Assembly: GCA_021778845.1 (NCBI GenBank) | Contig: JAJYBU010000017.1 | Location: 1-64,000 of the forward strand | Direction of reading: 5' to 3' | DNA: 64,000 nucleotides | Source of the DNA: Acidobacteriota bacterium | GTDB lineage: Bacteria; Acidobacteriota; Terriglobia; Terriglobales; Acidobacteriaceae | Shown: one piece after another, positions 50,264 through 58,414 of the stretch | Numbering within the stretch: the stretch's first letter is position 1 | How the letters are laid out: each line of letters opens with the position of its first letter | The notes under the pieces: model-generated | Seen by the model: the letters and a program-made list of their open reading frames with translations, nothing else | Told to the model about the DNA's origin: nothing | The model's database searches: none | Program-made: the position numbers and the translations under genes

Positions 50264-51067
50264 ATGAGCGATGAGTTGGCGAATGGCAATGCGTTAGAGC
50301 GTAATGATGATCTCGCAGGAGATCTGGACGACCTGGAACCCGGTGACCCCGGTCCAGACGGTGGCATCCGCGTCATCCTTGCGGACTCGCAGGCCATCTA
50401 TCGCGTCGGGATGCGCAAGGTCTTTGCACTGGAAGATGACATTCGCGTCGTAGCCCAGGCCGAGACGCTCGAAAATCTTTATGCGGCGCTGCAGCACTTC
50501 CCTACCGACGTCGTGCTTCTCGAAGGACACCTCATCGCCGGCACAGTCGACGCCATCCCGGAGTTCATGCGCCGGGCTCCGCATGCCAAGTTGATCGTGC
50601 AAATCTCTTCGAGCGACGAAGGCAACACCGTCGAGCTATTCCGGCGCGGCGTGCGCGGCGTAGTGCCGCGGTCCATCTCTCCGGAGTTGCTGGTGAGATG
50701 CGTGCGCAAGATCGCCGCTGGCGAAACGTGGATTGATAACCAGTCGATCAGTTGGGTCATCGACGCCTATCGCGAGCAGGCGACAATGCTCACCAATCCC
50801 AAGTCCCAGCCCCGCCTCTCAGAGAAAGAGTTGGCGATCATTGCCTGCATTACGCGCGGCATGCGGAATAAAGAGATTGCCTATCAGATCGGGACTACCG
50901 AGCAGGTGATAAAAAATTACCTGCGCAAGATCTACGACAAACTCGGTGTGGCGGACCGCCTCGAACTCGCGCTCTATTGCCTGCACCACAAGATTCTCCA
51001 GTCGCAGCCGGGAGGCGCGGAAGCTCCGTTCGTGGACCCGGGGATTCCACTGCGCGCGAAGCTGTAA
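50264..51067 (+). CDS. NarL/LuxR-type response regulator with degenerate receiver
   Basis: Receiver-like RVILADSQAIYRVGMRKVF...DVVLLEGHL; HTH LSEKELAIIACITRGMRNKEIAYQIGTTEQVIKNYLRKIYDKLGVADRLELALY. Confidence 0.9.
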   Translation: MSDELANGNALERNDDLAGDLDDLEPGDPGPDGGIRVILADSQAIYRVGMRKVFALEDDIRVVAQAETLENLYAALQHFPTDVVLLEGHLIAGTVDAIPEFMRRAPHAKLIVQISSSDEGNTVELFRRGVRGVVPRSISPELLVRCVRKIAAGETWIDNQSISWVIDAYREQATMLTNPKSQPRLSEKELAIIACITRGMRNKEIAYQIGTTEQVIKNYLRKIYDKLGVADRLELALYCLHHKILQSQPGGAEAPFVDPGIPLRAKL

Positions 51068-51133
51068 CGATCCCGTTCCGCGCAGTTGCCTGAGTCCCTG
51101 CGTGCGGATACACCTGGATGAGGGCGGTTCACG

Positions 51134-52438
51134 ATGAAGCTGCTGCAGCCGTTTCAAGCGCTTGATGCAAAACAGCGGCGCGTCTTTCTCGCCTGTTTTC
51201 TGGGTTGGTCGCTGGATGCGTTTGATTTCTTCCTGCTGACCTACTGCCTCGACTCGGTCGGAGCGACATTCCATCTCTCCTTGAAAATTGTCGCAGAGAG
51301 TCTGTTCTGGACCCTGGCGATGCGGCCCGTGGGAGCACTCCTCTTCGGCTGGCTGGCGGAACGCTACGGTCGCCGTCCCACGCTGATGATAAACATCGCA
51401 TGCTTCAGCGTGTTCGAACTGGCGTCCGCATTTGCGCCAAGTTGGCCGGTGTTCCTCGTATCGCGGGCATTGTTCGGAGTAGCCATGGGTGGCGAGTGGG
51501 GCGTAGGCGCGGCGCTCGCTCTCGAGACACTCCCCGTCGAAGTGCGCGGCTTCTTCTCCGGCCTGCTGCAGGAAGGCTATGTAACCGGCAACCTGATCGC
51601 CGCCGCCGTGGCCGGGTTGTTCGGGCTGTTCATCGCGCACCTGCATCCGCAGGGGTTTGCAGGGAGTTGGCGAATGCTGTTTGTCATCGGCGCCCTGCCG
51701 GCGCTGCTGGTGTTCTACGTGCGCTCCTCGGTCGAGGAGTCGCCGTCGTGGGAGGCGGGCAGGCAGGCCCGTACGGTTAAGCAAAGCAAGCCCCGCAAAT
51801 CGATGATCACGTCGGCTCACAACGGCCTCGCGCTGGTCATCCGCTATGGCCGCTCGTTTCTGTTCCTCACCGTGCTCATGTTCTCCTTCAACTCCCTGAG
51901 CCACGGAACACAGGACCTTTATGCAACCTTCCTCAAGCATGATGACGGCCTGTCCGTCCCAACCGTATCCGCAGTGGCGATGATTGGGATGCTGGGCGCA
52001 GTACTCGGCGGCCTGGTCTGCGGCACACTCTCGGAGCGCTTTGGCCGCAGGCGAACCATCGTTGTTGCAGCCTTGCTCGCAATCCCCATGATTCCGCTCT
52101 GGGCATGGAGCCATACGGTCGTGATGCTCGCCGTCGGTGGATTCCTGATGCAGTTCATGGTGCAGGGTGCGTGGGGAATCATCCCGGTGCATCTGAATGA
52201 GCTGGCGCCGCCAGCAGTGCGAGCCGTGTTTCCCGGCGTCGCGTATCAACTCGGAAATCTCATGGCATCTCGCAACGGCGTCTTTCAGGCGGGCATTGCA
52301 GCCCACTTCTATGGCGGACGCCTCGCGCCAGTCATGTCGTGGACCGTGCTGGGGATAGCCCTGCTGGTGGCGCTCGTCACCTCGCTCGGACCCGAAGCCA
52401 AAGGCGCGGACTTGTCCAATGTCGACGCAAGTAGTTAG
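51134..52438 (+). CDS. MFS transporter (sialate/lactate:H+ symporter-like)
   Basis: FLGWSLDAFDFFLLTYCLDSVG, RPVGALLFGWLAERYGRRPTL, GVAMGGEWGVGAALALETLP. Confidence 0.88.
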   Translation: MKLLQPFQALDAKQRRVFLACFLGWSLDAFDFFLLTYCLDSVGATFHLSLKIVAESLFWTLAMRPVGALLFGWLAERYGRRPTLMINIACFSVFELASAFAPSWPVFLVSRALFGVAMGGEWGVGAALALETLPVEVRGFFSGLLQEGYVTGNLIAAAVAGLFGLFIAHLHPQGFAGSWRMLFVIGALPALLVFYVRSSVEESPSWEAGRQARTVKQSKPRKSMITSAHNGLALVIRYGRSFLFLTVLMFSFNSLSHGTQDLYATFLKHDDGLSVPTVSAVAMIGMLGAVLGGLVCGTLSERFGRRRTIVVAALLAIPMIPLWAWSHTVVMLAVGGFLMQFMVQGAWGIIPVHLNELAPPAVRAVFPGVAYQLGNLMASRNGVFQAGIAAHFYGGRLAPVMSWTVLGIALLVALVTSLGPEAKGADLSNVDASS

Positions 52439-52465
52439 GGTTACTGTGTTGGCTGGAGGAAGACA

Positions 52466-53242
52466 ATGTCTACGCCGGTGGTTGAGTCTCCCAAAATATT
52501 TTCACCAGAACTGGTGGCCGCGCAGCCGTATCTGATCGAGCAGGATTGGGCAGCCTATACGTCCGAGCAGCATTCCATATGGACCGAGCTAGTAACCCGC
52601 AGAATGCCGCAACTCGAACAGCACGCGTGCAGCGCATACCTCGAAGGTTTCGAGCAGATTGGGCTTCAGGTCGACCAACTGCCGCAGTTGGCCAGGGTGA
52701 GTGCGCGGTTGCAGCCACGCACCGGCTGGAACTCAACGCCCGTCAGCGGTTTCCTCCCGTCGGACGCGTTCTTCGAAATGCTCGCAGCGCGAAAGTTTCC
52801 CACCACCACCTGGATTCGCAGCCGCGACGCCATGGAGTACACTCCCGAACCTGATATCTTTCACGACGTCTTTGGCCATGTGCCAATGCACGCGCACCCC
52901 GTCTTCGCAGATTTTCTGGAGCACTACGGAAAAGTCTGCGCAAGCCTCAAGAGTGCGGAAGCACTCGAACGCATGGGCCGCCTCTTCTGGTTCACCGTGG
53001 AGTTTGGCGTCATCCACGAGGCCGGAAAGATCAAGGTCTATGGCAGCGGTCTGATCTCATCGCACGGCGAGTGTACCCACGTTGTCGAGCGCGGCGCGGG
53101 TCTCGAGATTCGCGAGTTCAACCTCGATCAAGTCCTCCACACCGTCGTAGACGTAAGCAAGATGCAGCCCGTGCTCTATGCAATTGAAAGCTTCGACCAA
53201 ATCTACGAGGCCGCGAAAGAAGCGGAATCCCGGCTAACTTAA
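52466..53242 (+). CDS. phhA: Phenylalanine 4-monooxygenase
   Basis: EYTPEPDIFHDVFGHVPMHAHPVFADFLEHYG, FWFTVEFGVIHEAGKIKVYGSGLISSHGE. Confidence 0.93.
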   Translation: MSTPVVESPKIFSPELVAAQPYLIEQDWAAYTSEQHSIWTELVTRRMPQLEQHACSAYLEGFEQIGLQVDQLPQLARVSARLQPRTGWNSTPVSGFLPSDAFFEMLAARKFPTTTWIRSRDAMEYTPEPDIFHDVFGHVPMHAHPVFADFLEHYGKVCASLKSAEALERMGRLFWFTVEFGVIHEAGKIKVYGSGLISSHGECTHVVERGAGLEIREFNLDQVLHTVVDVSKMQPVLYAIESFDQIYEAAKEAESRLT

Positions 53243-53344
53243 TGACCCGCAGCGCGCACGGAGCAAAGGCTCGCTGCGCGCCAGCGTGTATTGCCGGATT
53301 TGCCCTCGGCGCCGAGTAACGATATGCTGGAAGGAATGATAGTG

Positions 53345-53407
53345 ATGCGCAGCGCAGCTTGTTGTAACTGTCCCGGCCTCGTGGTCTCGGACGCTGCTGC
53401 TTGTTGA
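53345..53407 (+). CDS. Putative Cys-rich leader peptide (MRSAACCNCPGLVVSDAAAC)
   Basis: Short ORF: ATG CGC AGC GCA GCT TGT TGT AAC TGT CCC GGC CTC GTG GTC TCG GAC GCT GCT GCT TGT TGA; 4 Cys of 20 codons, all TGT; GGAAGG SD-like 10 nt upstream (GTG at 53342 gives spacing 7). Confidence 0.6.
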   Translation: MRSAACCNCPGLVVSDAAAC

Positions 53408-53443
53408 ACGCTGGATAAGCGAAGCCTGAGAATTACCCCGAGT

Positions 53444-53475
53444 GCCCACGAATCAAATCGTGGGCTTTTGTTTTT
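53444..53475 (+). terminator. Intrinsic terminator/attenuator between leader ORF and sulfite/nitrite reductase
   Basis: GCCCACGA-ATCAAA-TCGTGGGC followed by TTTTGTTTTT. Confidence 0.8.
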
Positions 53476-53513
53476 CTGCGGAAGCATCTTTGCGAGAGCG
53501 ATTGGAGAATGCA

Positions 53514-55241
53514 GTGAGCGAAGTAGTCAAGACTGGTACCAGTGACGTTGCAGCGAAAGAGACGAAGGCGCAGCGGTCCGAGCGACTGAAGCGCGAGAAG
53601 AATCCCTGGAACGCATGGCACGAGGTGGAGCAGTTTGCGCGCGACGGCCGCGCCAGCGTTCTCCCCGAGTGGAACAGCTTCTACTTCAAGTGGTGGGGAA
53701 TCTACACCCAGGGCGACGGCCTCGGCGTCACCGGCGGCAAGGGCGGCGAGGGCAAGGCCAGCGACTACTACATGATGCGCATCGGCCTGCCCAACGGCCT
53801 GCTGACCGCCAGGCAACTGCACGCAATTGCAGCGATGACAGAGAAGTACGCACGCGGCGTAGCCGACATCACAACGCGCCAGAATATTCAGTGGCACTGG
53901 TTGACCCTCGAATCTTTGCCGCTGGTGGTGCAGGAGTTGGCGGCAATCGGGCTCAGCCCCAAGGGCGCCTGCGGCGATGTCGCGCGCAACGTCACAGGCT
54001 GCCCGCTCGCGGGACTGGACGGGCATGAACTCCTCGATGCCTCGCCGCTCACCTTGCAGGTAGCGCAGATGCTGACCGGCAATCCGGAGTTCGTCAACCT
54101 GCCGCGCAAGTTCAAGGTGAGCATCACCGGCTGCCCCATCTGGTGCAGCTTTCCCGAGATCAACGACGTCGGGTTGACCGGACTCAAGCGCATCAAGGAT
54201 GGCAAGGAAGAAGTTGGATACAGCATTCGCGTCGGCGGCGGCCTGTCCGCCGAGCCGCATCTTGCCGTGCGATTGAACGCGTTCATCCCGCAGGACAAGG
54301 CACTGGCCGTGGTCCACGCTGTCTGCGAAATCTTCCGCGCCCAGGACGCCCTGCGCGAGAGCCGCACCCATGCCCGCCTGAAGTATCTATTCCTGCGCCA
54401 CGAGTGGACAGCCGAGAAGATGCTTGCCGCCATTGAGGAAAAACTCGGCTATACCTTCGATCCCTGCGAGGAAGGCCCGGTCGCGCAGGATATCTATCGC
54501 GACCACGTCGGCGTGCACCAGCAGCGTCAGCAGGGCCTCAGTTACGTCGGCGTGACAGTCCTCAACGGCCGTCTCAATCCGCAGCAACTCCATGCGCTCG
54601 CGAGTTTGAGCGAAGACTTCGGCGACGGCCATCTGCGCGCCACGATTGGCCAGAATATCGTGCTGGTGAATATCCCCAACGCCAACGTTCCGGAGTTGGT
54701 AGAGAAGATCACCGCGCTGGGATTGCAAGTCGAGCCCTCAGTGTTTTATCGCGGCGCGATCGCTTGCACCGGCACGGAGTTTTGCAAGCTCGCGATTTCC
54801 GAGACAAAGGGCTTCGCAAAATGGCTCGTCCGCGAGATGGAGGAGCGACTGCCGGAGTTCGATCAGCAACTGCGACTCCACGTAACCGGTTGCACAAATA
54901 GCTGCGGCCAGAGTTGGATCGCCGACATCGGCCTCGAAGGCAAGAAGCTCAAGAAGGATGGGCAGATGGTCGACGCGTTCTATTTCTGCGTCGGCGGAGC
55001 CGTAGGCCAGTATGCTGGAATCGCGCGTCAGATTGGGTTTCGCGCCACCGCAGAGGATTGCCCCGACGCCATCGAGCGGCTGCTGCGCGGCTATTTGAAG
55101 CAGCGCAGCGAGGGCGAGAGTCTGCGCGCATACTTCCGGCGCACCAGCGATGACGATCTCCGCGCACAGCTTGCCGGTGCCGTCGTGGAGCCAGTCGAAC
55201 GCGATCCATCACCAGGACGTGTTCCGACGAATGTTGGTTGA
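53514..55241 (+). CDS. Siroheme [4Fe-4S] nitrite/sulfite reductase (NirA/SirA family)
   Basis: DVARNVTGCPLAG, FKVSITGCPIWCSFPEINDVGL, ACTGTEFCKLAISETKGFAKWL, LHVTGCTNSCGQSWIADIGL; GTG start with GGAGAA SD-like. Confidence 0.92.
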   Translation: MSEVVKTGTSDVAAKETKAQRSERLKREKNPWNAWHEVEQFARDGRASVLPEWNSFYFKWWGIYTQGDGLGVTGGKGGEGKASDYYMMRIGLPNGLLTARQLHAIAAMTEKYARGVADITTRQNIQWHWLTLESLPLVVQELAAIGLSPKGACGDVARNVTGCPLAGLDGHELLDASPLTLQVAQMLTGNPEFVNLPRKFKVSITGCPIWCSFPEINDVGLTGLKRIKDGKEEVGYSIRVGGGLSAEPHLAVRLNAFIPQDKALAVVHAVCEIFRAQDALRESRTHARLKYLFLRHEWTAEKMLAAIEEKLGYTFDPCEEGPVAQDIYRDHVGVHQQRQQGLSYVGVTVLNGRLNPQQLHALASLSEDFGDGHLRATIGQNIVLVNIPNANVPELVEKITALGLQVEPSVFYRGAIACTGTEFCKLAISETKGFAKWLVREMEERLPEFDQQLRLHVTGCTNSCGQSWIADIGLEGKKLKKDGQMVDAFYFCVGGAVGQYAGIARQIGFRATAEDCPDAIERLLRGYLKQRSEGESLRAYFRRTSDDDLRAQLAGAVVEPVERDPSPGRVPTNVG

Positions 55242-55250
55242 GGAGAGGTT

Positions 55251-55901
55251 ATGAGTTTGTTCCCAATCTTTCTGAAGCTCGCTGCTCGGCCTTGCGTGGT
55301 CATCGGCGCAGGAAATATCGCGGAGTCAAAGATCGAGAGCTTGCTCACGGCTGAAGCGAGCGTCACCGTCATCGCTCCTGATGCTCTGCCGCGCGTGCAG
55401 GCATGGGCTGCCAGCGGCGAGCTTACCTGGAAGCAGCGCGAGTATCGCGTGGGTGATCTGGCGGGCGCATTCCTGGTCGTCGCCGCAACGGCCACCGCAG
55501 CGGTGAATCGTGCGGTGTACACGGAAGCCACAGCCGCAAATATCCTGTGCAATGCGGTCGATGATCCACCGTTCTGCGACTACTATTTCCCGAGCGTCGT
55601 GCGTAGAGGCGAGTTGCAGATTGCAATCTCGACCGCCGGTGAGAGTCCGGCCCTGGCGCAGCGCCTCCGCAAGGAGATCAACGCGCAGTTGCCCCTCGAC
55701 ACTGGCGAGTGGTTGATGGAACTCGGCCGGCTGCGGCGCGAGGTAACAGCCGTGGAGCCAGTGGGCGAAGACCGCAAACTGCTGCTCCATCAACTCGCGC
55801 AGCGCGAGGTCTGCGGCTTTGCGGAGTGCCCTTCCCGCCTGCGTGCGCGCCAGCATGCGCAGGAGCATGGCTTTTTGCCTGCAGCGGAGATTGCCCAATG
55901 A
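55251..55901 (+). CDS. Precorrin-2 dehydrogenase/sirohydrochlorin ferrochelatase (CysG N-terminal/Met8-like)
   Basis: MSLFPIFLKLAARPCVVIGAGNIAESKIESLL, NAVDDPPFCDYYFPSVVRRGELQIAISTAGESPALAQRLRKEI. Confidence 0.93.
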   Translation: MSLFPIFLKLAARPCVVIGAGNIAESKIESLLTAEASVTVIAPDALPRVQAWAASGELTWKQREYRVGDLAGAFLVVAATATAAVNRAVYTEATAANILCNAVDDPPFCDYYFPSVVRRGELQIAISTAGESPALAQRLRKEINAQLPLDTGEWLMELGRLRREVTAVEPVGEDRKLLLHQLAQREVCGFAECPSRLRARQHAQEHGFLPAAEIAQ

Positions 55902-56674
55902 CTATAGCTCAGAAGGGCACAGTATATCTGGTCGGTGCAGGGCCCGGCGATCCGGAGTTGCTGACAATGAAGGCGCTGCATCTGCTGGAGTCGGCCGACG
56001 TCGTGCTGCACGATGACCTCGTACCCGAGGAGGTGCTGCACCTGGTGCATCGTCATGCTCTCCTGACGAGTGTGGGCAAGCGTTGCGGGCGTCCGCGGAT
56101 CACCCAGTCGGCCATTCATGCGCGCATGATCGAGTCTGCGCGAGATGGCCAGTCGGTCGTGCGTCTCAAGAGTGGCGACCCGCTCGTCTTCGGTCGCGCC
56201 AGCGAGGAGATTGCTGCACTCCGGGCTGCCGGCGTGAAGTTTGAAGTCGTACCAGGAGTCACCGCCGCTCTGGCTGCCGGAGCAGCGCTGGCGTTACCCC
56301 TCACCGATCGCAAGACGGCGAGCAAGCTCATCTTCTGCACAGGCCATCACGCAGATGGAAAGGACCTTGCTCCGGTATGGAGCGGCCATCTGCCGGAGGA
56401 TGCCACCCTGGTCGTCTACATGCCAGGGCGCGATATGGCGAGGATCGCGCGCGAACTTCGGAACGCAGGCCTTCCGGACGATGTCGCGTGCTGCGCCGTC
56501 TCGCATGCGGCCACTGCGCGGCAGAGTTGGGTCGCGGCGCGGTTGAATGATCTAGCGCACCTGGAGTGCGGACCAGCTCCAGTCCTCCTGCTCGTAGGCC
56601 GAGCCATGCAGTCGCTGCTCGTGGGCGATGCAGACACTCAGGTCTTAGCCCTGATCGATGAAGCCACCGCGTAA
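55898..56674 (+). CDS. cobA: Uroporphyrinogen-III C-methyltransferase
   Basis: GTVYLVGAGPGDPELLTMKALHLLESADVVLHDDLVPEEVL, VVRLKSGDPLVFGRASEEIAAL, VVPGVTAALAAGA. Confidence 0.95.
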   Translation: MTIAQKGTVYLVGAGPGDPELLTMKALHLLESADVVLHDDLVPEEVLHLVHRHALLTSVGKRCGRPRITQSAIHARMIESARDGQSVVRLKSGDPLVFGRASEEIAALRAAGVKFEVVPGVTAALAAGAALALPLTDRKTASKLIFCTGHHADGKDLAPVWSGHLPEDATLVVYMPGRDMARIARELRNAGLPDDVACCAVSHAATARQSWVAARLNDLAHLECGPAPVLLLVGRAMQSLLVGDADTQVLALIDEATA

Positions 56675-57022
56675 GCGACAACCAATAGCCCGGCCGTCGC
56701 TTCAACATTGATTCCTGATCTCTTGTGATGCCGCTCATTCCCCTACCACGAGCAGCCTCCCTACACTGGTTGCCCCCCAGGGATTCAGAGCCGTTGCAAG
56801 GAAAAGACTTACCAATGTTTTCCACAGCGATACCCTCAAAAATACCCTACGCTGAAAAGGGGATTCATACCCCGATTGTGGGGGCACTTTTCTGTGCCTT
56901 CCAGGGCCACTTCGGACCTTCGAACGGCTCATCATTTTGTCCCGATGAAGACCCGAGATGAGCGTTATGACACCGAGAATGCGATCCTCAGTGTGATCTC
57001 ACAACGCACACAGGTTGTATCG

Positions 57023-57637
57023 TCAGCGGCTGCGAGGGTTGGGTATCCATCCATTCACTTCAGCCTTGATCCGACTACTCGTATCAAGGATCGAAACTCT
57101 CTCGCCCACCACCAGAGATTCTATCAAGATATCGAGGCAGAAGCCGTTGCGGTTCTGGGCGCTCGGAACCTTGAGAGCCGAAACAGCCCCACTCTGAAAG
57201 CACGCAGCACCAAGTTGCTGCGTAGGCGTCAGCTTCTTACGAGCATTCAATATGAACCGCGACGGAGTCGCACTGACCAACTCGTCATAGGATGTGCCAA
57301 GATCCAGATACAAGTCAGGCATGGTCAAATCAAGAACACGTTGCAGATCGCACTCAAGAGTCAAAATCAGATCCGGGTCGCGTGGCGCACCGCGAAGTTG
57401 ACCGTCCGCCGTTGAGAAGAGGGCTTCGGCTTCGAGAAGCGCTGTCATCTGACTGTCTGCTGTGTATAGAACCGGAAATGTATGAGGCGCGTTATAACGG
57501 CCACCACGCTCAAATGCGCCCACAGCGGACAACGGATTATCACGCCAGCGATCAGCGATGAGCCGATAGCTGGGCTTTGTGCAGGCGGTCAGCGGAGCGT
57601 GCTCCAATACCGTGATGATTTTTTCGATGGAGTGCAA
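57023..57637 (-). CDS. RES-domain toxin
   Basis: YRLIADRWRDNPLSAVGAFERGGRYNAPHTFPVLYTADSQMTALLEAEA (RES R...E...S pattern). Confidence 0.82.
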   Translation of the reverse strand: MHSIEKIITVLEHAPLTACTKPSYRLIADRWRDNPLSAVGAFERGGRYNAPHTFPVLYTADSQMTALLEAEALFSTADGQLRGAPRDPDLILTLECDLQRVLDLTMPDLYLDLGTSYDELVSATPSRFILNARKKLTPTQQLGAACFQSGAVSALKVPSAQNRNGFCLDILIESLVVGERVSILDTSSRIKAEVNGWIPNPRSR

Positions 57638-57647
57638 TTGGTGCTCG

Positions 57648-58022
57648 CTAGGCCGGTTGCCTGACGTTCATGGCGTCTACGAATAGCTCTAACGGGGTCA
57701 GGTCACCCTTCTCGATGAACTCGATGGGCGCGTGATTCTCAAGATTGCGGTTCGGAGCATTGAGGAATATCCGGGCGTTCGTCTTGTCGCCGGCATAGAG
57801 TTCCACCAGCGCCACCCAAATGCGGTACAGCCGACGCAGCTCCCCTTGAAGACTGCTGGCATCGGGCGACTTGCGAACCCCTGGTGCTTTACGCCCAATG
57901 GCCTCGGCGATCATTGCCACCGGAACATTGAACTCACGCGCAATCCGCGCCGCATCCAAACGGCCGGTGTCTGGGTTGAAGAGTGCTGGCTCCATTGCAG
58001 GTATGGTGTGGGCAGCAGACAT
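57648..58022 (-). CDS. Xre/MbcA/ParS-type antitoxin (DUF2384-like)
   Basis: Upstream of RES gene; RIAREFNVPVAMIAEAIGRKAPGVRKSPDASSLQGELRRLYRIWVALVELYAGDKTNARIFLNAPNRNL. Confidence 0.8.
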   Translation of the reverse strand: MSAAHTIPAMEPALFNPDTGRLDAARIAREFNVPVAMIAEAIGRKAPGVRKSPDASSLQGELRRLYRIWVALVELYAGDKTNARIFLNAPNRNLENHAPIEFIEKGDLTPLELFVDAMNVRQPA

Positions 58023-58201
58023 ATGCACCTCTACAAAGACGATATAGTGACGAATCAGTTGCGTCAAGGTTTTGTAATAGTATCTCTACTTTCACCTCAA
58101 AATCTTCTTTTCAAAATGTGCCCCTCTATAGAAGTCCGTACAACTCGATTTTTAGGCGTCTTCGAGCGTCGTATTTCCAAACAAATCAATCGGACAGAAG
58201 A

Positions 58202-58414
58202 TCAGCTTTGTTCTTCTTGCAACGATCTTTCGATCTCTTCCCACACGATGCGAACGAACTCGACGCTATCCCGCACCTGCTCTCGGATGGGTACGGTGTT
58301 TGAGCTGAGATATTTTGCTTGGCGCAATCGGAAGGCGGCAATGCGGCAAGCGTTCTCCAGCCACCAGTCCTTTGGCGGCTGGGAGTCACCCGGCGATGTC
58401 ATGTGTCCGCTCAT
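58202..58414 (-). CDS. Small protein coupled to dnaE2, unknown function
   Basis: 70 aa; ATG directly follows dnaE2 TAA (TAAATG); acidic helical C-term. Confidence 0.5.
   Translation of the reverse strand: MSGHMTSPGDSQPPKDWWLENACRIAAFRLRQAKYLSSNTVPIREQVRDSVEFVRIVWEEIERSLQEEQS

Noticed and set aside
50819-52306. 495-aa minus-strand ORF
   Set aside because: Antisense to the response regulator and MFS genes; composition not protein-like.
56764-56890. tRNA T-arm-like strings (reverse complement GGCTCTGAATCCCTGGGGGGCAACCA; GGGGATTCATACCCC) that could mark a second island boundary
   Set aside because: T-loop and acceptor strand do not fit a canonical tRNA; the match is too degenerate to call an att site.
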